Assembly: GCF_046523945.1 (NCBI RefSeq)
Contig: NZ_CP171363.1
Coordinates: 186,001 to 250,000 of the forward strand
DNA from: Faucicola mancuniensis
GTDB taxonomy: Bacteria > Pseudomonadota > Gammaproteobacteria > Pseudomonadales > Moraxellaceae
DNA: 64,000 nt
Direction of reading: 5' to 3'
Shown here: positions 33,961-41,573 of the stretch, in pieces
Numbering within the stretch: position 1 is the stretch's first letter
Layout: every line of letters begins with the position of its first letter
Translations under genes and position numbers: made by a program
The notes under the pieces: model-generated
Databases searched by the model: none
What the model saw: only the letters and a program-made list of their open reading frames with translations
What the model was told of the DNA's origin: nothing

Positions 33961-34427
33961 GCTAAATTTTTAAACCCACGCTGTTTATCCCTTTGATAAT
34001 CACGCTCTTTTAAAGTCGCACGCTTATCATGCAATTTTTTACCTTTCGCCAACGCCACTTCGCACTTCACACGCCCATGATTCCAATACACCTTTAACGC
34101 CACGCACGCATGACCTTTTTGGTTGACCATACCAAACAACTTATCAATCTCACGGCGGTGCAACAACAACTTACGAGTACGCAACGGGTCGGCGACGTGG
34201 TGCGTAGACGTGCTAATCAGCGGTTGAATGTGCGAGCCAAACAAAAACGCTTCGCCATTTTTAAAAATCACATAACTTTCGGTAATCCGCATTTTGCCCG
34301 CACGAATCGCCTTGACTTCCCAACCGAGCAACTCAAGCCCTGCTTCAAAGGTTTCTTCAATAAAAAATTCATGACGGGCTTTTTTGTTACTGGCAATCAA
34401 ACTTGGGGTTTTGGGTTTTTTACTCAT
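33957..34427 (-). CDS. smpB: SsrA-binding protein SmpB
   Basis: Delivers tmRNA to stalled ribosomes in trans-translation. The start is ATG 34427 (MSKKPKTPSLIASNKKARHE): GGA lies 7 nt upstream. The in-frame TTG at 34439 has no ribosome site. 156 aa with the OB-fold (FEAGLELLGWEVKAIRAGK) and the basic C-terminal tail (KKLHDKRATLKERDYQRDKQ) that mimics the anticodon arm. The partner ssrA is not in this window. Confidence 0.96.
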   Translation of the reverse strand: MSKKPKTPSLIASNKKARHEFFIEETFEAGLELLGWEVKAIRAGKMRITESYVIFKNGEAFLFGSHIQPLISTSTHHVADPLRTRKLLLHRREIDKLFGMVNQKGHACVALKVYWNHGRVKCEVALAKGKKLHDKRATLKERDYQRDKQRGFKNLA

Positions 34428-34601
34428 TTTTTTATCCAATTATCAACAAAATTTTAATAAAAATATCAATTTGTTATTTTAAACAATCATAATAGTTATG
34501 ATAAGCGAAATATTCAAGAAATAACAGTTTTTCACTAATAATTTATGCAAAATTTTGTTAAACTTAGCATATTTTTTTGAACGACAATAAAAGGTTTTAT
34601 C

Positions 34602-35090
34602 ATGACAAAAGTGTTGTACCCCGGTACATTTGACCCCATTACCAAAGGACACCTTGACCTTGCCAAACGGGGAAGTAAGCTATTTGACGAAGTGGTGATT
34701 GCCATTGCCATCGGACATCACAAAAAACCGCTATTTAGCATTGATGAACGCATTGACATGGTAAAAGAATGCACCAAAGATTTGCCAAATGTGAGCGTAA
34801 TTGGCTTTGATGGTTTGTTGGTGGATTTGTGCAGAGAGCAACAAGCAACCGCCGTTTTGCGTGGCTTGCGAGCGGTGAGCGACTTTGAATACGAATTTCA
34901 ACTTGCCAATATTAATCGAGAAATTGATGAAAATTTTGAAACGGTATTTTTGACCCCAGCCCAAGAATATTCGTTTATTTCATCAACATTTATCCGTGAA
35001 ATTGCCAAATTGCATGGCGATGTGCATAAATTTGTGCCAAAAAATGTTGAAACTTTATTAAAACAAAAATTTAACACACCCAATTGTTAA
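34602..35090 (+). CDS. coaD: Phosphopantetheine adenylyltransferase
   Basis: Fourth step of CoA synthesis. 162 aa nucleotidyltransferase. YPGTFDPITKGHLDLAKRG holds the ATP-binding TxGH, LRGLRAVSDFEYEFQLANIN the substrate site, and SFISSTFIRE the C-terminal motif. AAAAGG is upstream. The following ferredoxin gene starts 18 bp later, as in many gammaproteobacteria. CoaBC, the preceding CoA enzyme, is encoded nearby on the other strand (36.2-37.5 kb). Confidence 0.97.
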   Translation: MTKVLYPGTFDPITKGHLDLAKRGSKLFDEVVIAIAIGHHKKPLFSIDERIDMVKECTKDLPNVSVIGFDGLLVDLCREQQATAVLRGLRAVSDFEYEFQLANINREIDENFETVFLTPAQEYSFISSTFIREIAKLHGDVHKFVPKNVETLLKQKFNTPNC

Positions 35091-35108
35091 TGGTAAAAAA
35101 GATAAAAA

Positions 35109-35360
35109 ATGGCATTAAAAATTACCGAAGAATGTATCAACTGCGATGTTTGTGAGCCTGTTTGCCCCAATGAAGCGATTTATGTGGGCGAGCTGATTTA
35201 TGAGATTGACCCACAATTGTGTACCGAATGTGTGGGGCATTTTGACGTACCGCAATGTGTGGAAATTTGCCCTGTGGACTGTATTCCCAAAGACCCAAAT
35301 TATCCAGAAACTGATGATGAATTGATGGAAAAGTTTAAAAGACTTACACAAAAGCCATAA
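35109..35360 (+). CDS. YfhL-family 2[4Fe-4S] ferredoxin
   Basis: 83-aa Allochromatium-type ferredoxin with two [4Fe-4S] motifs: CINCDVCEPVCP (about residues 9-20) and CTECVGHFDVPQCVEICP (37-54), the second with the family-specific spacing insert, plus the acidic C-terminal helix. Electron carrier of unclear partner. It is cotranscribed with coaD by position. Its 3' end overlaps the rnpB promoter. Confidence 0.93.
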   Translation: MALKITEECINCDVCEPVCPNEAIYVGELIYEIDPQLCTECVGHFDVPQCVEICPVDCIPKDPNYPETDDELMEKFKRLTQKP

Positions 35361-35373
35361 AAACAGGTATAAT
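35344..35373 (+). promoter_or_regulatory. Promoter of rnpB
   Basis: TTACAC (35344-35349), 18-bp spacer, TATAAT (35368-35373). The start is predicted 7-8 bp downstream, at the first base of the RNA. It overlaps the end of the ferredoxin gene. Confidence 0.75.
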
Positions 35374-35380
35374 AGCCACT

Positions 35381-35724
35381 GGCAGACCAGACGAACGCTG
35401 TTTACTGTTAAAAGGTAAAGGGAGGAAAGTCCGGGCTACAAAGGGCAGAGTGCCAGCTAACGGCTGGGAGGCGTAAGCCTACGACAAGTGCAACAGAGAA
35501 TAGACCGCCATTTACTGGTTAAATGGTAAGGGTGAAACGGTAGGGTAAGAGCCTACCGCATGACTGGTAACAGCTCATGGCAAGGTAAACTCCACTCGTA
35601 GCAAGACCAAATAGGTGTTCAATGTGTTGCCCGCACAGAACACGGGTAGGTTGCTTGAGCGTGCTGGTAACGGTACGCCTAGATGAATGTTCGTCCTAGA
35701 CAGAACCCGGCTTATCGGTCTGCC
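35381..35724 (+). ncRNA. rnpB: RNase P RNA (bacterial type A)
   Basis: Catalytic RNA of RNase P, about 344 nt. The 5' GGCAGACC pairs with the 3' GGTCTGCC (P1). The conserved region GGGAGGAAAGTCCGGGCT (near 35421) and the distal AGAACCCGGCTTA (near 35703) form P4 and the catalytic core. The universal GTGAAACGGTAGGGTAAGAG is also visible. A T-run (35728-35734) directly after P1 ends the transcript. Confidence 0.97.
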
Positions 35725-35787
35725 ACCTTTTTTTGTTGGTTTTTGGTAAATCAAAAGGGCAAACTCAACGCCTGCCCCAAAAATGAT

Positions 35788-35940
35788 TTATCTTGCTAAC
35801 TCACTCAATATCAGATTTCTAGGCAAATCATTTGCCTTTGTCTGATAGCCTTTGCCATCTTTTTTCAACCACTCTAAAACATCGCTATCCAATCTGATTG
35901 TTCTTTGTTGCTTAGTGGGCTTGTAATGGTCGGTATTCAA
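35788..35940 (-). pseudogene. BrnA-like antitoxin remnant
   Basis: A 50-codon minus-strand frame with only a TTG start and a stop just upstream. It contains TIRLDSDVLEWLKKDGKGYQTK, the conserved ribbon-helix-helix core of BrnA antitoxins, and a closing SELAR. Typical BrnA is around 90 residues, so the N-terminal half is missing, and no brnT toxin gene lies on either side. Probably a relic of a former toxin-antitoxin pair. Residual DNA binding is possible. Confidence 0.65.
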
Positions 35941-36022
35941 AAACTTAAATAGTTACATTATTGTAATTATAGATTGTTTAGCAGTATTTGGCAAATAAAC
36001 TTGTAAAAAAGCTCAAATATTA

Positions 36023-36172
36023 TTAAGAAAAACCCTTTAACAACGCCTTCACACCAAGCACAAGCAAAATCATCAGCACCAATTTTTTAAACCCTACTTG
36101 TGAAATTTTATCCCTAAAATAAATACCAATTTTGTGCCTATTAAATGCGTGATAGTGATGTCCATAATTGCT
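36023..36172 (-). pseudogene. TauE/SafE-type permease C-terminal remnant
   Basis: Minus-strand reading GTKLVFIL, then DKISQVGFKKLVLMILLVLG and VKALLKGFS before a stop, interrupted by at least one frame change near 36120. This resembles the last helix of sulfite-exporter-like TSUP permeases. No start, no remaining body. It sits between the BrnA remnant and coaBC. Confidence 0.5.
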
Positions 36173-36189
36173 CTTTGCGGTTTTAAAAA

Positions 36190-37518
36190 TTAAGGCTTAA
36201 CAAACGTAAATTTTTTGCCCAATTCCACCCCAATCAACTCTACCAACTGCTCGGCAATTTTTTCTTTGCTCATTTTTTCCAAAACAACAGGCTCGTTTTT
36301 GTTGTTAAAAAACACCGTCATGGCATTGTCATCACTGCCAAAACCAATGTCAGAGCGTGATACGTCATTGCAAGCTATCATATTTAGCTTTTTACTTTCC
36401 AATTTGCCTTTGGCGTATTTTTCAACGTCTTGGGTTTCAGCAGCAAAGCCCACCACAAAAATCTCTGGAAATTCTTTGGCAATGGTCGCCAAAACATCAG
36501 GATTTTTTACCAAATCCAACGACATTTCATCTTGCGTTTTTTTGATTTTTTGTGGCACAACATCACGAGTACGATAATCCGCCACCGCCGCCGTTGCGAT
36601 AAAAATATCGGTGGCGGTGCTAATCGGCTCAACTTCGATATCGTTACCAAACTCGTTATGGTCGTGGTGGTGATGCTTGTGGTCATGTTCTTCGTCATCA
36701 CAACAAGGCAACGCCAAGCCATTGGCACAGTCTTTGGCGACTTTTAACATATCTTCGGCAGACAATACATCAAAACGATGGACAAATAACGGTGTCGGCA
36801 AATGCACTTTCCCCCCTGCAATCAAGGTAACATTTGCCCCTGCATTGCGACACGCTTTTGCAAGTGCAAAGCCCATTTTACCTGTTGAGTGATTGGACAA
36901 AAAACGCACAGGGTCGATGGCTTCCACCGTTGCTCCTGCGGTAATGGTTACATTTTTACCTGCCAATAATTGCGGTGTCGTATGACGAGCGATGAAATAT
37001 TCAACATATTCCAATAGATATTCAGGTTCTGGCAGTCGCCCTTCGCCGACATCGCCACAGGCTTGCATGCCACTAGCGGGTTGAATGACTTCATAATCAT
37101 AATCTCTAAGCGTTTGCAAATTTAACTTAACTGATGGGTGTTGCCACATTTGTTGATTCATAGCAGGGGCGACCAAAATTGGTACGGTGGTGGCAAGGCA
37201 AACCGTGCTAAGCAAATCGTCCGCCACGCCCATCGCAAGCTTGGCAATCGTGTTGGCAGTAGCAGGGGCAACAATCAGCAAATCCGCCCATTTGGCAAGC
37301 TCAATATGCCCCATGCCAAGCTCTGCCGTTTCGTCAAGTAGCTCTGTATGGACTTGGTTGCCTGTCAAGGCTTGCAAGGTCAAAGGCGTGATAAAAGCCT
37401 TTGCTCCGTCCGTCATAATCACACGCACGTTGTAGCCGTTTTTAATAAGCAAACGAGCAAAAAAGGCGGATTTGTAGGCGGCAATGCCACCTGTGATGGC
37501 TAAGATGATGTTTTTCAT
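36190..37518 (-). CDS. coaBC: Bifunctional CoaBC (PPC synthetase/PPC decarboxylase) with a His-rich insert
   Basis: Makes 4'-phosphopantetheine from 4'-phosphopantothenate: CoaB adds cysteine, CoaC decarboxylates. 442 aa. The CoaC flavin domain (residues 1-185) has the PAMNQQMW motif and the active-site Cys154 in MQACGDVGEGR. The CoaB domain (190-442) begins ITAGATVEAIDPVRFLSNHSTGKMG. Between MLKVAKDCANGL and TDIFIATAAVADYR there is an unusual segment of about 30 residues (272-300). It includes two adjacent cysteines and HDHKHHHHDHN. Divergent from radC, a common arrangement (dfp-radC). Confidence 0.96.
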   Translation of the reverse strand: MKNIILAITGGIAAYKSAFFARLLIKNGYNVRVIMTDGAKAFITPLTLQALTGNQVHTELLDETAELGMGHIELAKWADLLIVAPATANTIAKLAMGVADDLLSTVCLATTVPILVAPAMNQQMWQHPSVKLNLQTLRDYDYEVIQPASGMQACGDVGEGRLPEPEYLLEYVEYFIARHTTPQLLAGKNVTITAGATVEAIDPVRFLSNHSTGKMGFALAKACRNAGANVTLIAGGKVHLPTPLFVHRFDVLSAEDMLKVAKDCANGLALPCCDDEEHDHKHHHHDHNEFGNDIEVEPISTATDIFIATAAVADYRTRDVVPQKIKKTQDEMSLDLVKNPDVLATIAKEFPEIFVVGFAAETQDVEKYAKGKLESKKLNMIACNDVSRSDIGFGSDDNAMTVFFNNKNEPVVLEKMSKEKIAEQLVELIGVELGKKFTFVKP

Positions 37519-37599
37519 AAATTTGATTTCTAAAATGGCTAAAATGGCACTATGATAGCAAGTTTTTTAGTTTTTTTGTAAATTAATTTCATTCATTAT

Positions 37600-37627
37600 T
37601 TGCTTCTTGTGTAAAAATTGCTATAAT
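37600..37627 (+). promoter_or_regulatory. Promoter of a short transcript upstream of radC
   Basis: TTGCTT (37600-37605), 16-bp spacer, TATAAT (37622-37627). A terminator follows about 100 bp later. Confidence 0.6.
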
Positions 37628-37633
37628 GACAGT

Positions 37634-37735
37634 AGGGTCAGTTTCGCTATTTTAACGGTGTTAAGTATGATTATTACTACTGCCTCTCCTTTTTTAAAAT
37701 ATCATAAAGAGCCTTGATTTGGCTCTTTTTTTTTG
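37634..37735 (+). other. Short transcription unit: possible small RNA or leader with a 16-codon ORF
   Basis: Between the promoter and the terminator lies about 100 nt with a small ORF at 37667-37717 (MIITTASPFLKYHKEP, stop TGA). The ORF's last codons run into the terminator stem. That is the layout of an attenuator leader or of a small RNA; no gene is directly controlled, since radC starts 165 bp later after AT-rich sequence. No strong ribosome site (GGTGTTAAGT). From 37750 to 37875 another frame reads like a decayed coding tail (KIIENCFDTHNGKKHGLYL). Confidence 0.4.
37706..37735 (+). terminator. Strong intrinsic terminator upstream of radC
   Basis: Perfect AAAGAGCC (37706-37713) / GGCTCTTT (37721-37728), loop TTGATTT, nine T (37726-37734). 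Confidence 0.85.
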
Positions 37736-37899
37736 AGGTATTTATGTATCTTTGGTGTCTTATGCTATTTATCGAAAATTTGAACACAATGATGAACAAT
37801 TTTTTAAAATTATTGAAAATTGTTTCGATACGCATAACGGCAAAAAACATGGGCTGTATCTCAAATTAAAAAATTAATTTAAAATTAAAAGGATTTTAA

Positions 37900-38574
37900 A
37901 TGTCAATCAAAGACTGGCACATCGATGAACGCCCACGAGAAAAACTGCTATTAAAAGGGGCGGACAGCCTATCCGATAGCGAAATTCTCGCCATTTTTTT
38001 ACGCACAGGCACCAAAGAAAAATCAGCCATAGAACTGGCTCGTGAATTGATAGAAAAATTTGGCAGTTTAGCCGAACTATTGTCCGCACCACCTGACGAA
38101 GTCATGAATTGTCATGGTATAGGCACAGCAAAATACGCTCAAATTTTAGCAAGCCTAGAAATGGGTAAACGTTACCTTGCTAGCCAAATCCGCCAAACAC
38201 CAATATTGAACAATAGTCAGCTTGTTAAAGATTACATCACCACGCAATTACGCCATTTGCACCGAGAAGTATTTGCGGTCGTATTTTTAACCAATGAATT
38301 GAGTTTAATTCAGTTTGAAGTTTTGTTTACAGGTGGAATTTCGTCTTGTTCGGTTTGTGTTAGGGAAGTGTTAAGAAAATCTTTACAATACGGTGCGAGC
38401 CGTTTAATCATCGCTCACAACCACCCCAATACATCAGCTCAGCCGTCAAAGGCGGATTTGGAGCTGACGCAGAGTTTGGCGAGTGCGTGTGAGTTGGTAG
38501 ATATGCAGTTGCTTGACCATGTGATTGTCGGTCATAATGAAACCAAGTCGCTCAAAGAATTAAACTTATTTTAA
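37900..38574 (+). CDS. radC: RadC/UPF0758 family JAMM-domain protein
   Basis: 224 aa. An N-terminal helix-hairpin-helix region (MNCHGIGTAKYAQILASLEMGKR, about residues 68-90) is followed by a JAB/MPN domain with the metal motif AHNHPNTSAQPSKADLELT (HxHx7SxxD). Despite the name a direct repair role is not established. AAAAGGA precedes the ATG. Divergent to coaBC. Confidence 0.93.
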   Translation: MSIKDWHIDERPREKLLLKGADSLSDSEILAIFLRTGTKEKSAIELARELIEKFGSLAELLSAPPDEVMNCHGIGTAKYAQILASLEMGKRYLASQIRQTPILNNSQLVKDYITTQLRHLHREVFAVVFLTNELSLIQFEVLFTGGISSCSVCVREVLRKSLQYGASRLIIAHNHPNTSAQPSKADLELTQSLASACELVDMQLLDHVIVGHNETKSLKELNLF

Positions 38575-38603
38575 TTTTTTATAACTATCAATAGTTCTAA
38601 ATT

Positions 38604-40011
38604 CCACGGAAAAATACGGAAATTTAAATTCAAGGATTAGCCTTTAAAGGATTAATCATCTTTGGCGTACTACACACCACTATTGGGTCGTAATCAAACT
38701 TCCCAATTACTTTTCTTAAAATATTGTAAGCACCATTGACATCAGCATTGATAAGTGTGTTATTGCTTGATTTAAAAAGCCCACGTTTGATGCGTTTGCC
38801 TTGATAATTGGCGTTTTTTTGAATTGGCTCGTTATCAAGAAAGCTACATTTTGACGTATAACTTTCTTCAGTAACAATCACATCAATGCCTTGTAATTTA
38901 GCTTTATACTGTATCAGTTGCACCAGTCTTGCAAAAGGTACACTTACAAAGTTTTGATTGTTCTTTTTACCAATATTTATCCCTTGTTTCCAATCTTGAT
39001 TATGACCGATAACAATTGTTGTTATCTTATCGGCAACTGCGTGGTTGATAAGATAATAGCTTGCTTTGTGTAAGTAATCATTAATTTGATTGTTGCGTTT
39101 GGCTGATAACTGACTTAATTTTTTGTTTATAAAATGTTTTTGTGCGACCGCTTTATTTTTTAATTTGTCTTTGCTTGATGTTAATTTTGCTTTGATTTTA
39201 TTAAAAAATTGATTGGTGGATTTAACGGTTTTGCCTGTCATAATAAAAGGTGTATCGTTCGTATTACTCACAACCGTTAAAAGATTATTTAAGCCTAAAT
39301 CAACCGCTAAGTATCGCCCATTGTTGGGTTTGAGTATTGGTTCATCTGTTTTATAAGTGATTTTGATGTCATAGCCATTAGCAATTTTAACGACTCTAAC
39401 TTCTTGCAAATTATCATAAGTAACAATAGTTTTTAATTTACCCAAATCAAAAGACAAGGGCGTATCAAAATAGCTTGAAAGGGTTAAAATGCCTTTTTGT
39501 AAATCACGCTTAGAAATCGCTTGTTTGGTAAAAATAATATTGGCTCGCCCTTTGGTTTTGTCTAAATATTTTGGTAATTTAGGACGACCTAAAAATTTGG
39601 ATTTATCTTTATGATAGGCTTTAATAACCGCCCAAAAAGACCTAAAGTTTTGGTAAACCTGTTTAATGACTTGCTGTGCAACTTTGGCAGGAATGGCTTT
39701 GTAATCTTGTTGTTTAGTTTTGGTTAATTGATTGATGAGATTGAAGGCGGTTGGTGTTTTATTATTGGTGATAACTGCTTGTCTATTGTGATAGGTTGCC
39801 ACATTGAATAAGTTTTTGCACAAAAACGCATAGTTATCAAGCATTTTGTAATGCTTGTGTGCCATCTTAATGCGGATTGTGTGGGTTAAGTACATGGTGG
39901 TTTATTTGTCCTGCAATTTCGGATATTTTGTATTTCATTCAATAATTGATGATTTGGTAATGATTATTTATCATGTCAAAATATGGAAATTTTTACAAGT
40001 ATTTTCCGTGG
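38604..40011 (-). mobile_element. Orphan TnpB element (IS200/IS605-like, no tnpA)
   Basis: A single tnpB gene flanked by matching inverted segments: CCACGGAAAAATAC (38604-38617) near the tnpB 3' end and GTATTTTCCGTGG (39999-40011) upstream. They differ by one base in the A-run. Such ends could be subterminal hairpins recognised by a TnpA supplied in trans. Exact limits are inferred. It is located between radC and gspE without disrupting either. Confidence 0.65.
38630..39895 (-). CDS. tnpB: TnpB-type RNA-guided nuclease with rearranged active site
   Basis: 421 aa, only distantly like the IS607 TnpBs in this window. RuvC motif I is YLAVDLGLNNLLTVVSN (Asp199). The usual RuvC-II glutamate is missing: the strand reads TTIVIGHNQDWKQG (residues 292-305). 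A Glu pair occurs later in VIVTEESYTSKCSF (343-344). The third Asp is Asp385 in LINADVNGAYNI. The canonical CxxC...CxxC finger is absent (one Cys at 350). This matches the TnpB branch with a relocated catalytic Glu, related to the ancestors of one Fanzor lineage. All three acidic residues are thus present, so activity is plausible. No tnpA adjoining. Confidence 0.88.
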   Translation of the reverse strand: MYLTHTIRIKMAHKHYKMLDNYAFLCKNLFNVATYHNRQAVITNNKTPTAFNLINQLTKTKQQDYKAIPAKVAQQVIKQVYQNFRSFWAVIKAYHKDKSKFLGRPKLPKYLDKTKGRANIIFTKQAISKRDLQKGILTLSSYFDTPLSFDLGKLKTIVTYDNLQEVRVVKIANGYDIKITYKTDEPILKPNNGRYLAVDLGLNNLLTVVSNTNDTPFIMTGKTVKSTNQFFNKIKAKLTSSKDKLKNKAVAQKHFINKKLSQLSAKRNNQINDYLHKASYYLINHAVADKITTIVIGHNQDWKQGINIGKKNNQNFVSVPFARLVQLIQYKAKLQGIDVIVTEESYTSKCSFLDNEPIQKNANYQGKRIKRGLFKSSNNTLINADVNGAYNILRKVIGKFDYDPIVVCSTPKMINPLKANP

Positions 40012-40051
40012 TTTTCTGTTATTTAAATGAAGTTAAATTATACTATTCATT

Positions 40052-41548
40052 TCAATCGCTTTCTTTGGTTACCCTTAACACTTCTTCAAGCGTGGTTTTA
40101 CCTAACAACACTTTTTTTAAGCCGTCCGCACGGATTGAGCCAGATTTGCTACGAACATATTTTTCTAACTCAAATTCGGCAACTTGTGCATGAATTAATT
40201 GGCGTAACTTATCATCAACAGGCACAACTTCATAAATTGCCGTTCGTCCTTTAAAACCCGAATGATTACACTTTTCGCAGCCGACAGGTTTTGGTAGTTT
40301 TTCTACATTCTCTATACCGATTTCTTTAAAAATACTTGCCGAAAATTCGTCCGTTTCCACCCAAGAATGGCATGAACACAGCGTTCTTACCAAACGTTGA
40401 GCAACCACACCAATCAAACTTGACGACAACAAAAACGGCTCAACACCCATATCGGCAAGGCGAGTAACTGCTCCAATCGCTGTATTTGTGTGCAAAGTTG
40501 ATAACACCAAATGCCCTGTTAATGACGCTTGTACCGCAATTTCAGCCGTTTCCAAATCACGGATTTCGCCCACCATGACCACGTCTGGGTCTTGGCGGAG
40601 CATGGCTTTTAGGCTACGAGCAAAAGTCATATCCACTTTGTTATTCACCTGAGTTTGCCCAATGCCGTCAAGTTGAAATTCAATCGGGTCTTCCGCTGTC
40701 AAAATATTGCGAGTGTTGTCGTTTAAATCAGTTAAAGCCGCATAAAGCGTGGTTGTTTTACCAGAACCTGTCGGACCCGTTACCAAAATAATGCCGTGCG
40801 GACGGTGAATTAAATATTTGAGCGTGTCATAATCGTTATCACTCAAGCCCAAATACGTCATATTCAGTCGCCCTGCTTGTTTGTCAAGCAAACGCATTAC
40901 CACACGTTCGCCAAAATTGGACGGCAAAGTAGATACACGCACGTCCACTTCACGCCCTGCAAGGCGTAGCGAGATACGACCGTCCTGCGGAACACGTTTT
41001 TCGGCGATATCCATTTTTGCCATCACCTTGATACGAGAAACGAGCAACGGCGACAATTCACGCTTAGGACTGACGATTTCTTTTAACACGCCGTCCACAC
41101 GAAAACGTACTGATAGGCGTTTTTCAAAGGTTTCAATATGAATATCGGACGCATTTAGGCGAATGGCTTCGGACAACAAGGCATTAATCAGACGGATAAT
41201 CGGTGCGTCATCTTCTTGCTCCATCAAGTCTTCGGTTTCAGGCACGCTGTCGGCAAGGCTTGCCAAATCTGGGTGGTCTTCTAGCCCTTGTGCGATATGC
41301 TGACTTTCGCCTGTATTGCCTGCATAAATGCTGGATAAAAGTTTGTCAAAATCATCAATTGCGACCAAATTTAACGCAAGCGGTAAGGCGATATTTTGGC
41401 TAACGGCAAAACGGTTGGCTTCGTTAATCGCTGTGGTTGGCGTGTTTTCGGTAATAATCAGATTTGGCGGTGACTCTAAATCATGGTATTGCAATAAAAC
41501 TTGATGGCGTTTGGCAAAGCTGTAAGGTAAAGCGATAGGGTTTAACAT
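40052..41548 (-). CDS. gspE: Type II secretion system ATPase GspE
   Basis: Cytoplasmic hexameric ATPase driving pseudopilus assembly for type II secretion. 498 aa. N-terminal GspE-N region (MLNPIALPYSFAKRHQVLLQ), Walker A GPTGSGKT at residues 258-265, Asp box (LRQDPDVVMVGEIRD), Walker B/His box (SLTGHLVLSTLHTN). A zinc CxC...CxxC module (CSCHSW, CEKCNHSGF) is about residues 385-430. AAGGA precedes the ATG. PilB is a possible alternative, but the length and N-terminus fit GspE. Other gsp genes are not in this window. Flanked by the TnpB element and an IS481-type element. Confidence 0.92.
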   Translation of the reverse strand: MLNPIALPYSFAKRHQVLLQYHDLESPPNLIITENTPTTAINEANRFAVSQNIALPLALNLVAIDDFDKLLSSIYAGNTGESQHIAQGLEDHPDLASLADSVPETEDLMEQEDDAPIIRLINALLSEAIRLNASDIHIETFEKRLSVRFRVDGVLKEIVSPKRELSPLLVSRIKVMAKMDIAEKRVPQDGRISLRLAGREVDVRVSTLPSNFGERVVMRLLDKQAGRLNMTYLGLSDNDYDTLKYLIHRPHGIILVTGPTGSGKTTTLYAALTDLNDNTRNILTAEDPIEFQLDGIGQTQVNNKVDMTFARSLKAMLRQDPDVVMVGEIRDLETAEIAVQASLTGHLVLSTLHTNTAIGAVTRLADMGVEPFLLSSSLIGVVAQRLVRTLCSCHSWVETDEFSASIFKEIGIENVEKLPKPVGCEKCNHSGFKGRTAIYEVVPVDDKLRQLIHAQVAEFELEKYVRSKSGSIRADGLKKVLLGKTTLEEVLRVTKESD

Positions 41549-41573
41549 ATTTTTTCCTTAATTTGTAAGAACC

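Noticed and set aside
34428..34439. Longer smpB from TTG 34439
   Set aside because: No ribosome site before it; ATG 34427 has a properly spaced GGA.
35788..35940. Functional BrnT/BrnA toxin-antitoxin system
   Set aside because: Only half a BrnA, no ATG start and no toxin gene on either side.
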